64,000 nt of DNA from an uncultured Planctomycetaceae bacterium. Lineage in GTDB: Bacteria; Planctomycetota; Planctomycetia; Planctomycetales; Planctomycetaceae. The stretch lies in assembly GCA_913031625.1 (NCBI GenBank), contig CAJWGB010000006.1:1-64000 (forward strand). Reading direction: 5' to 3'. The notes beneath the pieces are model-generated. The model worked only from the letters and a program-made list of their open reading frames with translations, ran no database searches and was not told the DNA's origin. The position numbers and the translations under genes are program-made. This document shows positions 19,593-28,330 of this stretch, one piece after another. The stretch's first letter is position 1; each line of letters opens with the position of its first letter.

Positions 19593-21763
19593 TGCAGAGC
19601 GCAGATCAACTGGCCAGCAAACAGCTGGTGCTGCTTGGAATCGGTCACACGAACGCACATATCGTCCGTCAGTGGCGAATGAATCCAATCAGTGATGTAC
19701 AGCTAACCTGCCTGTCCGACCACACGGTCGCAACTTACTCGGGCATGCTTCCTGCAGTCCTTGCCGGACAGCTTTCTGAACAGGACATGCAGATTGACCT
19801 GGTCCGGTTGTGTGCGTCCGCTGGCGCGCGACTGATCACAGAACAGGTCACTGGCATTGATCCTGAAGCAAAACGGATAGAGTTCGCAACCCGCCCTCCG
19901 ATTTCGTTCGATGTTCTGTCTGTTGGCGTCGGCTCCGTACCGTCCGTTCAGGGCGTCGAGATTGACAGCACTGCTCCACTCCTGAAGATCAAACCAATGC
20001 AGTCGTTCCTGCAGCGACTAAATGAGCACGTGTCTCGGCTTCAACAGATTGCCACTGACTCAACCGTCCGCATTGTGATCGCTGGCAGCGGTGTCGCAGG
20101 AACAGAAGTTGCATTTTGTCTTCCTGGCTGGCTCAAAAGAAACAGTATTGAGCAGTTCGACATCAGGATCGTGACCGGCAGTCAGCGGGTCCTGAATGGC
20201 GTCACGTCGTCGCTGCGACGTCGAGTGGAACGTGCGTTGACTGACCGTGCCGTGACGATTTCACTGAATGAGCGGATCACTCATGTCGAGCCGGAGCATG
20301 TCCAGTCACTGTCGGGAGCCGTCTATGAGGCGGACCTCGTCATCTGGGCAACCGGCGCCTCACCTCCTCCGTTGCTTTCGCAGCTGGGGTTACCCACTGA
20401 CGATCGAGGGTTCCTGTTGACGGACGAGACGCTGCAGTCCACTGCCGCGGGAGGCGTGTTTGCGGTAGGCGACTCTGGAACCGTCAACGGTACCTGTCTG
20501 CCGAAAGCGGGTGTCTACGCGGTACGACAGGGACCAGCACTCTGGGAGAACATTCAACGATCTATCGACTGCCGAGCCCTCAAACCCTGGGTACCTCAGT
20601 CTTCGTTCATGAAGCTGCTGAATACAGGAGCGGACTCTGCAATTGGTGAATGGAAAGGACTCAGCTTTGAAGGCTCATGGGTCCTGCGACTCAAGGACCA
20701 CATCGACCGCAGGTTCATGCGGATGTATCAGACGGAGGGTATGGCCCAGAGTGGTCATGTCATGCAGTGCCGTGGCTGCGGATGCAAAATCGCCGGCGAC
20801 ATCCTTGACGATGCCCTCAGTGAACTGACGTCCAAACCGGAAACACCACCGCTGGATGACGCTGCTCTGATTGAAACCGGAGCCGGCACAGTTGTGGCAT
20901 CAACAGACTTCTTTTCGGCTCCCCTGAACGATCTTTATCTGACAGGACGAATCGCTGCGCTGCACTCAGCCAGTGACATCGTAGCCAGTGGAGCAAATGT
21001 GTCCGCAGCCCTCGCCAATGTCGTTGCGCCGGAAGGTGATCCTCGCGCACAGGGCGAAGGAATTAGAGATCTGCTGGCTGGTGCACAATTGGAATTTGAA
21101 GCGATGGGTGGCCGCATTGCAGGTGGACACACCATCGTGGGTGCGCGCTGGGAGATCGGGTTCGCAGTCATTGGCACTCCTGTCGGGAGAGCAGTGGTGG
21201 AAAAGGGGAATCTGAAACCCGGCGACCACCTCGTGCTGACAAAACCGCTCGGCGTGGGTGTGCTGCTGGCGGCCCACATGAGGAGTCAGTGTGCCGCTGG
21301 TCATTTTGAAACAATGATTGAGTCAATGCTCCACCGTCAGCATCGATGTGCAGGCGTTGCCGCCGAACTGGGAATTACGGCCGGGACGGATGTCACAGGA
21401 TTCGGTCTGATTGGCCACCTGAATGAAATGCTCGAGGCCAGCGGAGTTTCTGCGGCCCTCAACCTGAGTCAGATTCCTCTACTCCCCGGCGCCGCCGAGA
21501 CATTTCAGGCGGGGATTGAGAGCACTCTTGCCCCGGCCAATCGCAGACTCGAATCATTGGCTGACGTTGGGGAAGGAATCCGTCGCCAGCCAGCATGGCA
21601 GGCCCTGTTTGACCCGCAGACATGTGGCGGCCTGTTACTGGGAATCGCCGATGATCGCCTCGAGGAGGCTCGCGCTGCATTGGAAACCGCGGACATCTAC
21701 TGTTTCGCCCAGGTTGGCCGCGTACACGAGCAAGGGGAACAGCGTCTGATCATCGAAAGCTAG
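19592..21763 (+). CDS. selD: Selenide, water dikinase with N-terminal NADH-dehydrogenase-like flavoprotein domain
   Basis: A 723-residue fusion. Residues about 1-370 form a pyridine nucleotide-disulfide oxidoreductase/NDH-2-like flavoprotein: LVLLGIGHTNAHI, IVIAGSGVAGTEVAF (second dinucleotide fold), LVIWATGASPP and GGVFAVGDSG. Residues about 390-720 are SelD, making selenophosphate from selenide and ATP: CRGCGCK with Cys396 and Lys399 (equivalent to E. coli C17 and K20), STDFFSAPLNDLYLTGRIAA, GGHTIVGA, TDVTGFGLIGHL and CGGLL. The active site is Cys, not Sec. The flavoprotein half probably supplies reduced selenium or couples redox to SelD; that is inference. Coupled to selA by overlap; convergent with the next gene 28 bases away. 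Confidence 0.95.
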   Translation: MQSADQLASKQLVLLGIGHTNAHIVRQWRMNPISDVQLTCLSDHTVATYSGMLPAVLAGQLSEQDMQIDLVRLCASAGARLITEQVTGIDPEAKRIEFATRPPISFDVLSVGVGSVPSVQGVEIDSTAPLLKIKPMQSFLQRLNEHVSRLQQIATDSTVRIVIAGSGVAGTEVAFCLPGWLKRNSIEQFDIRIVTGSQRVLNGVTSSLRRRVERALTDRAVTISLNERITHVEPEHVQSLSGAVYEADLVIWATGASPPPLLSQLGLPTDDRGFLLTDETLQSTAAGGVFAVGDSGTVNGTCLPKAGVYAVRQGPALWENIQRSIDCRALKPWVPQSSFMKLLNTGADSAIGEWKGLSFEGSWVLRLKDHIDRRFMRMYQTEGMAQSGHVMQCRGCGCKIAGDILDDALSELTSKPETPPLDDAALIETGAGTVVASTDFFSAPLNDLYLTGRIAALHSASDIVASGANVSAALANVVAPEGDPRAQGEGIRDLLAGAQLEFEAMGGRIAGGHTIVGARWEIGFAVIGTPVGRAVVEKGNLKPGDHLVLTKPLGVGVLLAAHMRSQCAAGHFETMIESMLHRQHRCAGVAAELGITAGTDVTGFGLIGHLNEMLEASGVSAALNLSQIPLLPGAAETFQAGIESTLAPANRRLESLADVGEGIRRQPAWQALFDPQTCGGLLLGIADDRLEEARAALETADIYCFAQVGRVHEQGEQRLIIES

Positions 21764-21791
21764 AACGCATGTGATTTACGTCTGGCGCCTG

Positions 21792-23444
21792 CTACGCGGC
21801 CGCCTTTTGCTCATCGTCAGATGAGGTAGGTACCTGACGAAACTGCCGCGAAGTTTCCGTCGCCAGTTTGTCTGTCAGCTGCCGGATCCTCAACTCAGAA
21901 TCCTTTCGCTCCTGCGTGACCTCAGCCTTCATTCGATCAATTCGAGCCTGCAGCTCAGTGATCTGGGTCTGAGCGTCCTCAGCTGGGTCACGACTCTGTG
22001 TAGAAAGCTTCTGTTCCTGATCCGCAAACCACGACTCCAGCTCTGCGCGATCGCGACGAAACTGCTCCTGACGTTCCGACAGCGCGGCCGCCTGTTCGGA
22101 GAGCCGTTCTCGTTCTGACTGCAATGGTCCGCGAAGCTGCTGAAAGAATGCCTCGACTGCCAGTCGCGCCTGCCTGAGTGCGGGCGACTGTTCGCGACGA
22201 GCAATCTCTTCGGCGCCCGCAGCCATCATTTCCTGAAGCAGCAGTCTCTGTTCCAGAACCTCCTGCTGACGTGCGTCGAGTTCGGCACGCATGGCATTCA
22301 CGTGCTGCAATCGCTGTTCGACTCGAGCCGCTGTCTCAGCAGCTGACTCTTCAGCCTGCCGAATCTGTCGAGCGCGGGAATCGAGATCCTGTGACACGCT
22401 GGAATTCTGTTCATCCATTCGCCCCTGCTGTCGCTTCAGGTCCAGTTCCATACTGATGCGATAGCGGTCGACGACTTTGTATTCCCGGGCCAGCGACTCT
22501 TCCTTCTCAAACAGCGCAGAACGAATTTGCCGCAGCTGCGTAAATCGGAGCTGGTGTTGCTCTGAGAAGCTGGTTCGCTGGCTTCGAAACAGCTGTTGCT
22601 CGTGCCGCAGTTCTCTGACTTCCTCTTCGAAGTCTTCCCTCGCCCGAGCGAGGTGTTCGAACTGAAATCGGTACCTTCGCTGCAGGTTATTCTGCTCTGT
22701 CAGCAACTGCTGGCGACGCTTTTCGATTTCCTCACGCAGTCGTTTGTGTTCGGCATCGAGTTGTTCGCCGAACAGTTCACGCTGCTGCTGAAGATCTTCT
22801 TCCTGTTCTTTCAATTCAGCCTGCTGCCGAGCTCGATCATCATCCCATTCACGACGTTCTTCGGCGAGTTGAGCAAGCTCTTCGGACATTTCCGCACGGA
22901 TGGTTTCACGCATTCCGTTTCGTTCGGTTTCCAGCTGCTCTTCAATCTGCCGCATACGTGCCGCATGCTGTTTCTCGAGCTCGTCAGATCTGGCAGCCAG
23001 ACGGTCCCGCTCCGCATCAACCGTTTCCCGATGACGCTGCAGGATTCCACGTTCGCGGGCCATCTCCTGATCGACCACTTCATGAAGCTTCTGCTGACGC
23101 TCCTCCAGCGACACTTCTCGCTTTTGCAGTGATTCCTCCAGCTGTTCCTGCTCGGACTCCTTTGACTGAATCCGCTCCAGCCGGCTGTCCATGTCAGCCG
23201 TCAATTCACGCTGCGCCTGACGTTCTCGAGCAACGTGTTCGGCGAACTTCTGCGCCCGCGACTCAAAGGCGGAGCGTTCGGCTGCGAGCTGGTTTTGTTC
23301 ACCGATCAGCTCAGAACGACGACTCTTCAGCTCATTGAACTGCTGCTGAAGGGCTTCAGCAGCTGCACTGGTCTGCATCAGAATCTGCAGAGGATCTGCC
23401 GCACCATCTGAATCTGGTGTCGTATTGTCCGGCTCTGCAGTCAA
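21792..23444 (-). CDS. Long coiled-coil protein
   Basis: A 550-residue protein that is almost entirely Glu/Gln/Arg-rich coiled coil (from about 25 to 520), with no signal peptide and no membrane segment, so probably cytoplasmic. N-terminus MTAEPDNTTPDSDGAADPLQ is disordered. One short non-coiled island is around AVEAFFQQLRGP. Such proteins act as scaffolds or filaments; no specific family can be named. It could be a cytoskeleton-like or polar scaffold component, but there is no direct evidence. Convergent with selD and in the same direction as trxA. Confidence 0.75.
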   Translation of the reverse strand: MTAEPDNTTPDSDGAADPLQILMQTSAAAEALQQQFNELKSRRSELIGEQNQLAAERSAFESRAQKFAEHVARERQAQRELTADMDSRLERIQSKESEQEQLEESLQKREVSLEERQQKLHEVVDQEMARERGILQRHRETVDAERDRLAARSDELEKQHAARMRQIEEQLETERNGMRETIRAEMSEELAQLAEERREWDDDRARQQAELKEQEEDLQQQRELFGEQLDAEHKRLREEIEKRRQQLLTEQNNLQRRYRFQFEHLARAREDFEEEVRELRHEQQLFRSQRTSFSEQHQLRFTQLRQIRSALFEKEESLAREYKVVDRYRISMELDLKRQQGRMDEQNSSVSQDLDSRARQIRQAEESAAETAARVEQRLQHVNAMRAELDARQQEVLEQRLLLQEMMAAGAEEIARREQSPALRQARLAVEAFFQQLRGPLQSERERLSEQAAALSERQEQFRRDRAELESWFADQEQKLSTQSRDPAEDAQTQITELQARIDRMKAEVTQERKDSELRIRQLTDKLATETSRQFRQVPTSSDDEQKAAA

Positions 23445-23682
23445 CAGCTACTCCATTGCTGTATGCTTAGGCACTTCGTGGGCCCGTGGTTTCAAGAGAA
23501 TTCCTCACACCTCAGGATTCTGAGCGACAGGCTCAAACAGGACAAGGTGACGCGCGCAGGACTGACCGGAAATCTCAGTGCCTGCTTGCGGTGCTGAGTA
23601 GAAACCGGTCAATTCGGCCGTCTGCTCGTATCTTGCTCAGACTCGGCGGCCTTTGATTCTCTCGAACCCCGCCACACAGTGT

Positions 23683-23707
23683 CAGACCGGCAAAAACCGC
23701 CGGTCTG
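23683..23707 (-). terminator. Strong stem-loop downstream of trxA
   Basis: Perfect 9-bp inverted repeat CAGACCGGC / GCCGGTCTG around a 7-base loop. It lies about 110 bases past the trxA stop and before the coiled-coil gene. No T-run follows the stem on either strand, so it may instead work with Rho or stabilise the mRNA 3' end. The loop contains five T residues on the minus strand. Confidence 0.45.
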
Positions 23708-23817
23708 GCTCTGCGAATCCAACACTGGCATTCAGCGGACGCGCTTGCTTTTTCTTCAGGCGCAGCGTCCTCAGCCGTTGCTTCGGCTGCCGATTCTTCA
23801 GCGGCAGGGGCGGTTTC
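23708..23817 (-). other. In-frame Ala/Glu-rich tail beyond the trxA stop codon
   Basis: Reading on from the trxA stop TAG in the same frame gives ETAPAAEESAAEATAEDA followed by APEEKASASAEC, i.e. about 33 residues of Ala/Glu/Ser-rich sequence before becoming ordinary. The composition continues the AEAS ending of TrxA. This looks like a coding tail cut off by a nonsense codon, a read-through extension, or a sequencing error. The rest of the 23445-23682 gap upstream shows no gene. Confidence 0.4.
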
Positions 23818-24165
23818 CTAGGATGCTTCAGCGGAACCTGAAAGGTGTTTATCGAGCATCGCGGCCATGTGCTCTTTGCCCGGTGCGCCGACCAGCTTGT
23901 CAACGACCTCACCGTTGCTGAACAGCATAAGGGTCGGGAGCCCGGTGACTGCAAATGCGGCCGCAGTGGTGCCGGAGTCATCCGCATTCACTTTGCCAAT
24001 CTTTACCTTCCCTGCATACTCGTCCGCCAGTTCTTCGACGAGCGGCATGATCATTTTACAGGGCCCGCACCATGGAGCCCAGAAGTCAACAAGGACCGGA
24101 AGGTCTGACTTGAGAACTTCGGCCTCGAATGTGTCATCTGTAAATTCAAGCAGATTGCCTGCCAT
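23818..24165 (-). CDS. trxA: Thioredoxin
   Basis: Small dithiol oxidoreductase with the active site WAPWCGPCK and the VTGLPTLMLF cis-Pro loop; 115 residues from the ATG at 24165 (MAGNLLEFTDDTF). A longer frame starts at 24183 (MTGKQ...). The length is standard. It reduces disulfides in the cytoplasm using thioredoxin reductase, which is not in the window. It ends LSGSAEAS at a TAG, beyond which the frame continues with an Ala/Glu-rich segment (see that entry). Confidence 0.97.
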   Translation of the reverse strand: MAGNLLEFTDDTFEAEVLKSDLPVLVDFWAPWCGPCKMIMPLVEELADEYAGKVKIGKVNADDSGTTAAAFAVTGLPTLMLFSNGEVVDKLVGAPGKEHMAAMLDKHLSGSAEAS

Positions 24166-24518
24166 AACTTGTTTTCCTGTCAATGGTCACACTGTGGTCT
24201 TCCTGTGTGACGATCTGACCCGCGATGTATTACGCAGAATCACGAAATGAAACTCGCCCCAGACCAATTCTCAGGCGAGCGGAGGATTCCGAAGCAGCAA
24301 GAGCAGAGTCATCCACTGCTCGGCGCCGCCGGATTATTGGGTAACCCGCCTAAGCTGTCAACGTGTGGCTGACACGTGACGGTATCATTGGAACACTTCA
24401 GAGGCAGCGGGTACATTAGGGGAGAGGTGCCCGGAATTACGTGATCCACGGCACTTCAGACCTCGTTGGTCTGTCATCAACTCCCGTCAAAGTCAGCCGT
24501 TCGGACAGGACTAAACGC
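24166..24518. other. Divergent promoter region between trxA and pspA
   Basis: About 350 bases with no gene. It contains an imperfect inverted repeat (GTCAACGTGT.. / ACACGTGAC) near 24358-24381. It should carry both promoters; I could not assign -10/-35 or sigma-54 boxes with confidence. Confidence 0.3.
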
Positions 24519-25262
24519 ATGATCATTGGCAAAATCTGGCGTTCGATTGCCGCTCAGTTCAATAAGCTCGCCAACTACATCTGGAAAGTCGACCCAATCG
24601 CTCAGATGCAGTACGAATATGACCAGGCCGTCGAACAGCTCAAGGCGGGCAAAGAAGGACTGGCTCAGTATCGCGCGCTGGTCGAACGGGTCTCACGCCA
24701 GGTGGATGAAGATCAAAAGCACGTCAATCAGCTTTCGGCTCGCGTTAAGGCTTATCTGAATGCCGGGGACAGAGAAAACGCGTCGCGGTTTGCTTTGGAA
24801 CTTCAGAAGGCCAAAGCCTCGCTTGAGGAGAACACCAGGCAGTTGGAGATGCATGAGAAGGCCTACGACAACAACGTGCGCAAGATCAAGCACGCCACAA
24901 GCAAGGTGGGCGAAATCAAGGATCGCATCAAGAAGTACGATGCGGAAATCAAAATGAGCCGTGCGGAAGCTGAACTGTCCGAGCTGGCAAGCGCCTATGA
25001 CTTTGATCTGACCACTGACCTTGGTCAGATTGAGTCCGTTCTTCAGGAAGAGATCGACACGAACCGCGCCAAGGCTCGTGTGGCAGCCGACCTGTCAGAA
25101 GAAGGCATGGATGTGATCGAAAAAGAAGCCGCAGCCGAAGCAGCCATCGCAGAAGATGCGCTGCGTCAGTTTGAGATGGACATGGGACTGATTACACCTC
25201 AAACCGCCAACATTGAGGAAACCGGCAAGGATCTGGGACCGGCACAAACAGAAACAAACTGA
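24519..25262 (+). CDS. pspA: PspA/IM30 family protein
   Basis: Membrane-associated stress protein of the ESCRT-III-like PspA/Vipp1 family. From the ATG at 24519 (247 residues) the N-terminal amphipathic helix MIIGKIWRSIAAQFNKLANY is followed by the long coiled hairpin typical of the family (about 25-170) and an acidic tail. The frame is open from 24441. It is followed by the AAA ATPase gene 28 bases later. In other bacteria PspA proteins bind and repair stressed membranes, and partners often include ATPases; the role here is inferred from that. Confidence 0.85.
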   Translation: MIIGKIWRSIAAQFNKLANYIWKVDPIAQMQYEYDQAVEQLKAGKEGLAQYRALVERVSRQVDEDQKHVNQLSARVKAYLNAGDRENASRFALELQKAKASLEENTRQLEMHEKAYDNNVRKIKHATSKVGEIKDRIKKYDAEIKMSRAEAELSELASAYDFDLTTDLGQIESVLQEEIDTNRAKARVAADLSEEGMDVIEKEAAAEAAIAEDALRQFEMDMGLITPQTANIEETGKDLGPAQTETN

Positions 25263-25290
25263 TTCGCCTGAACCTTCTTTGCCAGAGATC

Positions 25291-27060
25291 ATGTCAAAAG
25301 CAGGACTCTCAACCAGTCCGGAACTGCCCGACTGGTACCCTGACTGGGCGCGGCAGCTTGCCGAACAGTATTTCTCAGGAAATGCTTGCTTCTTTGTTCT
25401 TCACGGCAACGTGAATGATCTGATCCCGTGCCCCCGGGGAGATTCAACTGAGTTTGTCAGCCTGCCTCGATTCCTTGGTGAATCACTCTTTGGCCGTTGG
25501 GAACTGGTCCTGCAGCACAACCTGAGCAAAGGACTTCGTGCACTGGCCGGAGAAAATTCTGAACGGCATCAGGAAATGATGCGGAAGCTCACCGCCATGC
25601 TGGGCGAGTTTCGCACCTGGTCGCGAAATGCTGATGACCTGCTGCTCACTCTCGATCAAATGATCGAACGCTTCCTGCTGAAGGAAGATCCCGCAGAACG
25701 AAGCCGGCTTGCCGTCATCTTCGACTATGGTCAGTACCTTGTTCCGCCTGGTGCCGCCGTTCAGATTTCAGGAAGCATCGCATCAAGGCTCGTCCGATTC
25801 CTTGACTGGGCCCGCAATCCATATATCCGACGAGTCAACATGGCCTTCTGCCTTGTCTGCGAGAGTCTTTCAGATGTCAACGAGCGACTGACACAAAGTC
25901 CATTCGTATCAACAGTCGAAATTCCAATGCCCGACGAAGCTGCTCGTCGACAGTTCGTTTCGTCTCGGCACAGCGATACTGCCGAACCTTCCGGCAAGAA
26001 CAATCTGTCAACGCAGGAACTGGTCAGCAACTCAAATGGCCTGAGCCTCCTGAGTCTGGAACATTTGCTGGTTTCAGCCCGACAGAGTGGCGGTGTTTCC
26101 AGTGCCCAGTTCCGATCTCTGAAGAAGTCTGCGATTGAACAACAGTGTGCGGGCTTCCTCGAGTTCGTTGAGCCAAAACACACACTGGATCTGGTCGTCG
26201 GTCACGAAGCAGCCTGTCATCGACTGCAGGAAGACGCCCGTCTCATTCGCGACGGACATCTGGATGCAGCGCCCATGGGATACCTGGTCTGCGGCCCTGT
26301 TGGTACTGGAAAGACGTTTCTGGCCGAATGCTATGCCGGCTCGATTGGTATTCCGTGTGTCAAACTCAAGAACTTTCGCAGCAAGTATGTAGGAGAAACT
26401 GAGGGCAATCTGCAGCGAGTACTGACAGTGCTCCGCAGCCTTGGACCAGTGATTGTTGTGATCGATGAAGCAGACGCAGCACTCGGAGACCGCAACCAAA
26501 GCGGAGATTCCGGCACCAGTGGTCGAATCTTCTCGATGATCGCCCAGCAGATGGGGGACACTCGATACCGGGGCAAAATCATGTGGATGCTGCTCACGTG
26601 TCGTCCGGACCTGCTGCCCATCGACCTGAAGCGACAGGGACGGGCCGAGGTACATATCCCACTGTTTTATCCGGACAGCAGCGAAGAGATTCTCGCGATG
26701 TTTGAGGTCATGGGACGCAAGAACGGAATTCCGGTGCAGACAGAAAACCTGGAACTGGATGAACGTCATTCAGAACTCTCAGGCGCAGATATCGAGAGCG
26801 TTGTTCTGACGGCACGACGTAAGGCGCTCGTCGCTGGTCGGACAGAGATTGAGTCCACGGACATTGAAACGGCCCTGAATGAGTTCATTCCCTCCGCCCA
26901 GGGACTTGAAAAGGACATGCAGGAAGTCGCAGCGGTGCTTGAATGCACGCAGATGGACTTCCTGAATGACGAATGGAAAGAACAACTGGATCAAGACGGT
27001 GGACGAGCCAGCCTGCAGCAGCAGTTGACTCAGATGCGCAACCTCGTGGAACAGCTTTAA
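25291..27060 (+). CDS. AAA ATPase with a degenerate first half (Ycf46-like)
   Basis: A 589-residue protein from the ATG at 25291. The C-terminal half (about 300-560) is an AAA+ module: Walker A GPVGTGKT at 335-342, Walker B VIVVIDEAD with D392/E393, then an RTD-like region FYPD..RKNG and GADIESVVLTARRKA (sensor 2/helix). The N-terminal half (about 1-260) contains FFVLHGNVNDLIP, VIFDYGQYLVPPG and FCLVCESLSDVNERL, resembling the degenerate ATPase region of Ycf46-type proteins without a P-loop. It probably remodels a protein or membrane complex with PspA. It lies between pspA and a small gene, each about 28 bases away, a tight operon. Confidence 0.85.
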   Translation: MSKAGLSTSPELPDWYPDWARQLAEQYFSGNACFFVLHGNVNDLIPCPRGDSTEFVSLPRFLGESLFGRWELVLQHNLSKGLRALAGENSERHQEMMRKLTAMLGEFRTWSRNADDLLLTLDQMIERFLLKEDPAERSRLAVIFDYGQYLVPPGAAVQISGSIASRLVRFLDWARNPYIRRVNMAFCLVCESLSDVNERLTQSPFVSTVEIPMPDEAARRQFVSSRHSDTAEPSGKNNLSTQELVSNSNGLSLLSLEHLLVSARQSGGVSSAQFRSLKKSAIEQQCAGFLEFVEPKHTLDLVVGHEAACHRLQEDARLIRDGHLDAAPMGYLVCGPVGTGKTFLAECYAGSIGIPCVKLKNFRSKYVGETEGNLQRVLTVLRSLGPVIVVIDEADAALGDRNQSGDSGTSGRIFSMIAQQMGDTRYRGKIMWMLLTCRPDLLPIDLKRQGRAEVHIPLFYPDSSEEILAMFEVMGRKNGIPVQTENLELDERHSELSGADIESVVLTARRKALVAGRTEIESTDIETALNEFIPSAQGLEKDMQEVAAVLECTQMDFLNDEWKEQLDQDGGRASLQQQLTQMRNLVEQL

Positions 27061-27087
27061 AGACCAAAACCTTGAAAGGGATTCGAT

Positions 27088-27375
27088 ATGTCACGCACCA
27101 GCTGGGTTGACCCGGATAACAATGAACCACTGATCGGAGAACATGCACAAAAGCTCGAAAGCTTCGTTAAGGCATTTGAGGACGGTCAGATCACTACCGA
27201 AGAGCTGTCGAACCAGGAATCCGACCTCGTAAAACTGCTGAAGAAAGTGGAAGAGTCACTCAACGACGAACAGCACGCTCTGGTGACAGAATTGTTGTGC
27301 GAACTTACTGCATACGACATTATGCATTTCACCCATGAATTCCAGAAGGCGCGCATCGCCGAGTTCCGTGGGTAA
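27088..27375 (+). CDS. Small acidic helical protein in the PspA/AAA operon
   Basis: A 95-residue soluble protein with no known domain. Mostly helical and acidic: HAQKLESFVKAFEDGQITTE, LSNQESDLVKLLKKVEESL and AYDIMHFTHEFQKARIAEF. It follows the AAA ATPase with 27 bases between, suggesting co-translation and a role as an adaptor or substrate-binding partner. That role is a guess from position. Confidence 0.7.
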   Translation: MSRTSWVDPDNNEPLIGEHAQKLESFVKAFEDGQITTEELSNQESDLVKLLKKVEESLNDEQHALVTELLCELTAYDIMHFTHEFQKARIAEFRG

Positions 27376-27430
27376 CCTGCGAATCAATCCGGCATAGCCC
27401 CCTGACGTCTGCCTTCGTAAGGAGAGACCC

Positions 27431-28195
27431 ATCAAAGGCCCAAACCTTCAGCACGAACTTCGAATCCAGCGACAGTTTCGATGCCCACGATGTAACCGTA
27501 CTCTCAGAGTCCGAGGGTCAGTGACTTCACGTGTCTGTCGATGCAGCGACCCGCCGGAACAGATGCATGTCATCGATATGCCACCCGTTCCGGAGTTCGA
27601 TGCGACTCCATTTGTGAATTATCAGACCGACGAATTCACAACTCCCACTGAGACAGAACTCGTCGAAACACTTCCCAACATGCCTGTCTTCGAGGTACCG
27701 GCAGAGAAGCCTCTTCGACGCGGAAAAGGGTATTTGAGAGCTGAGATCAGCGAGAACGAGGCGCTCGCACCAACAGACGAGCAGGAAGACTTCGGAGCAG
27801 GAATTGACGAGGAAGAACCTCAGCGTCTCACCGAAGATGTTTCTTCAGAGATGACGTCCGACAAAGTCAGCGAACCAGCAGCAGCAACTGAGACTGATTC
27901 AGACAGGTCACAGGAGGATAAGCCCGGGAAACGTCGACGCCGACGGCGAAGACGAAAACCGCGCGGAGACCGGTCTGATGACACCCGGTCGGAAGGGGAC
28001 GGCACAGAAGACAATTCGAGCCCTGCAGGAAACGGTTCCGAAACAGAGGAAGAAGCCGCAGAGGGTGGCGATCAGCCAAAACGAAAAAAGCGACGGCGAA
28101 ACAGACGGCGACGAGGCAGAGGCAAGAGCGACGGATCCGAGGGGCCATCATCAGGCGACAGCCACAGCGGATCACCGTCCGACACAGCCGGCTAG
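27431..28195 (+). CDS. Zinc-ribbon protein with poly-Arg tail, apparent ATC start
   Basis: 254 residues when started at ATC 27431, 6 bases after AAGGAG (27419-27424). The conserved-looking N-terminus has a zinc ribbon: CPRC (C-x2-C), TLRVRGSVTSRVCRCSDPPE (C-x-C). The first canonical start in this frame is GTG at 27521, which would cut off the first Cys pair; the frame upstream is open back to a TAG at 27395. The remainder is an acidic, Thr/Glu-rich stretch followed by two basic runs, GKRRRRRRRRKPRGDR and PKRKKRRRNRRRRGRGK, and a Ser/Gly tail, suggesting nucleic-acid or acidic-partner binding. Last gene of the pspA/AAA run (55-base gap). Function unknown. Confidence 0.65.
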   Translation: MKGPNLQHELRIQRQFRCPRCNRTLRVRGSVTSRVCRCSDPPEQMHVIDMPPVPEFDATPFVNYQTDEFTTPTETELVETLPNMPVFEVPAEKPLRRGKGYLRAEISENEALAPTDEQEDFGAGIDEEEPQRLTEDVSSEMTSDKVSEPAAATETDSDRSQEDKPGKRRRRRRRRKPRGDRSDDTRSEGDGTEDNSSPAGNGSETEEEAAEGGDQPKRKKRRRNRRRRGRGKSDGSEGPSSGDSHSGSPSDTAG

Positions 28196-28330
28196 GACGC
28201 CTGCCAGATAATCACAGCATGAGTTGCCCCCGGCCGCGTCACAGGAAACTGCATCTGTCAACGTAAGTAAGACTGGCAGCATCGCCCTGGTGGCCGCGAC
28301 GCGCGCGCATCCTGGTGAAACGTGCTGGTT

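Noticed and set aside
22596-23132. Phe/Leu-rich rightward frame inside the coiled-coil gene
   Set aside because: It is the antisense of Glu/Gln codons and therefore artificially hydrophobic.
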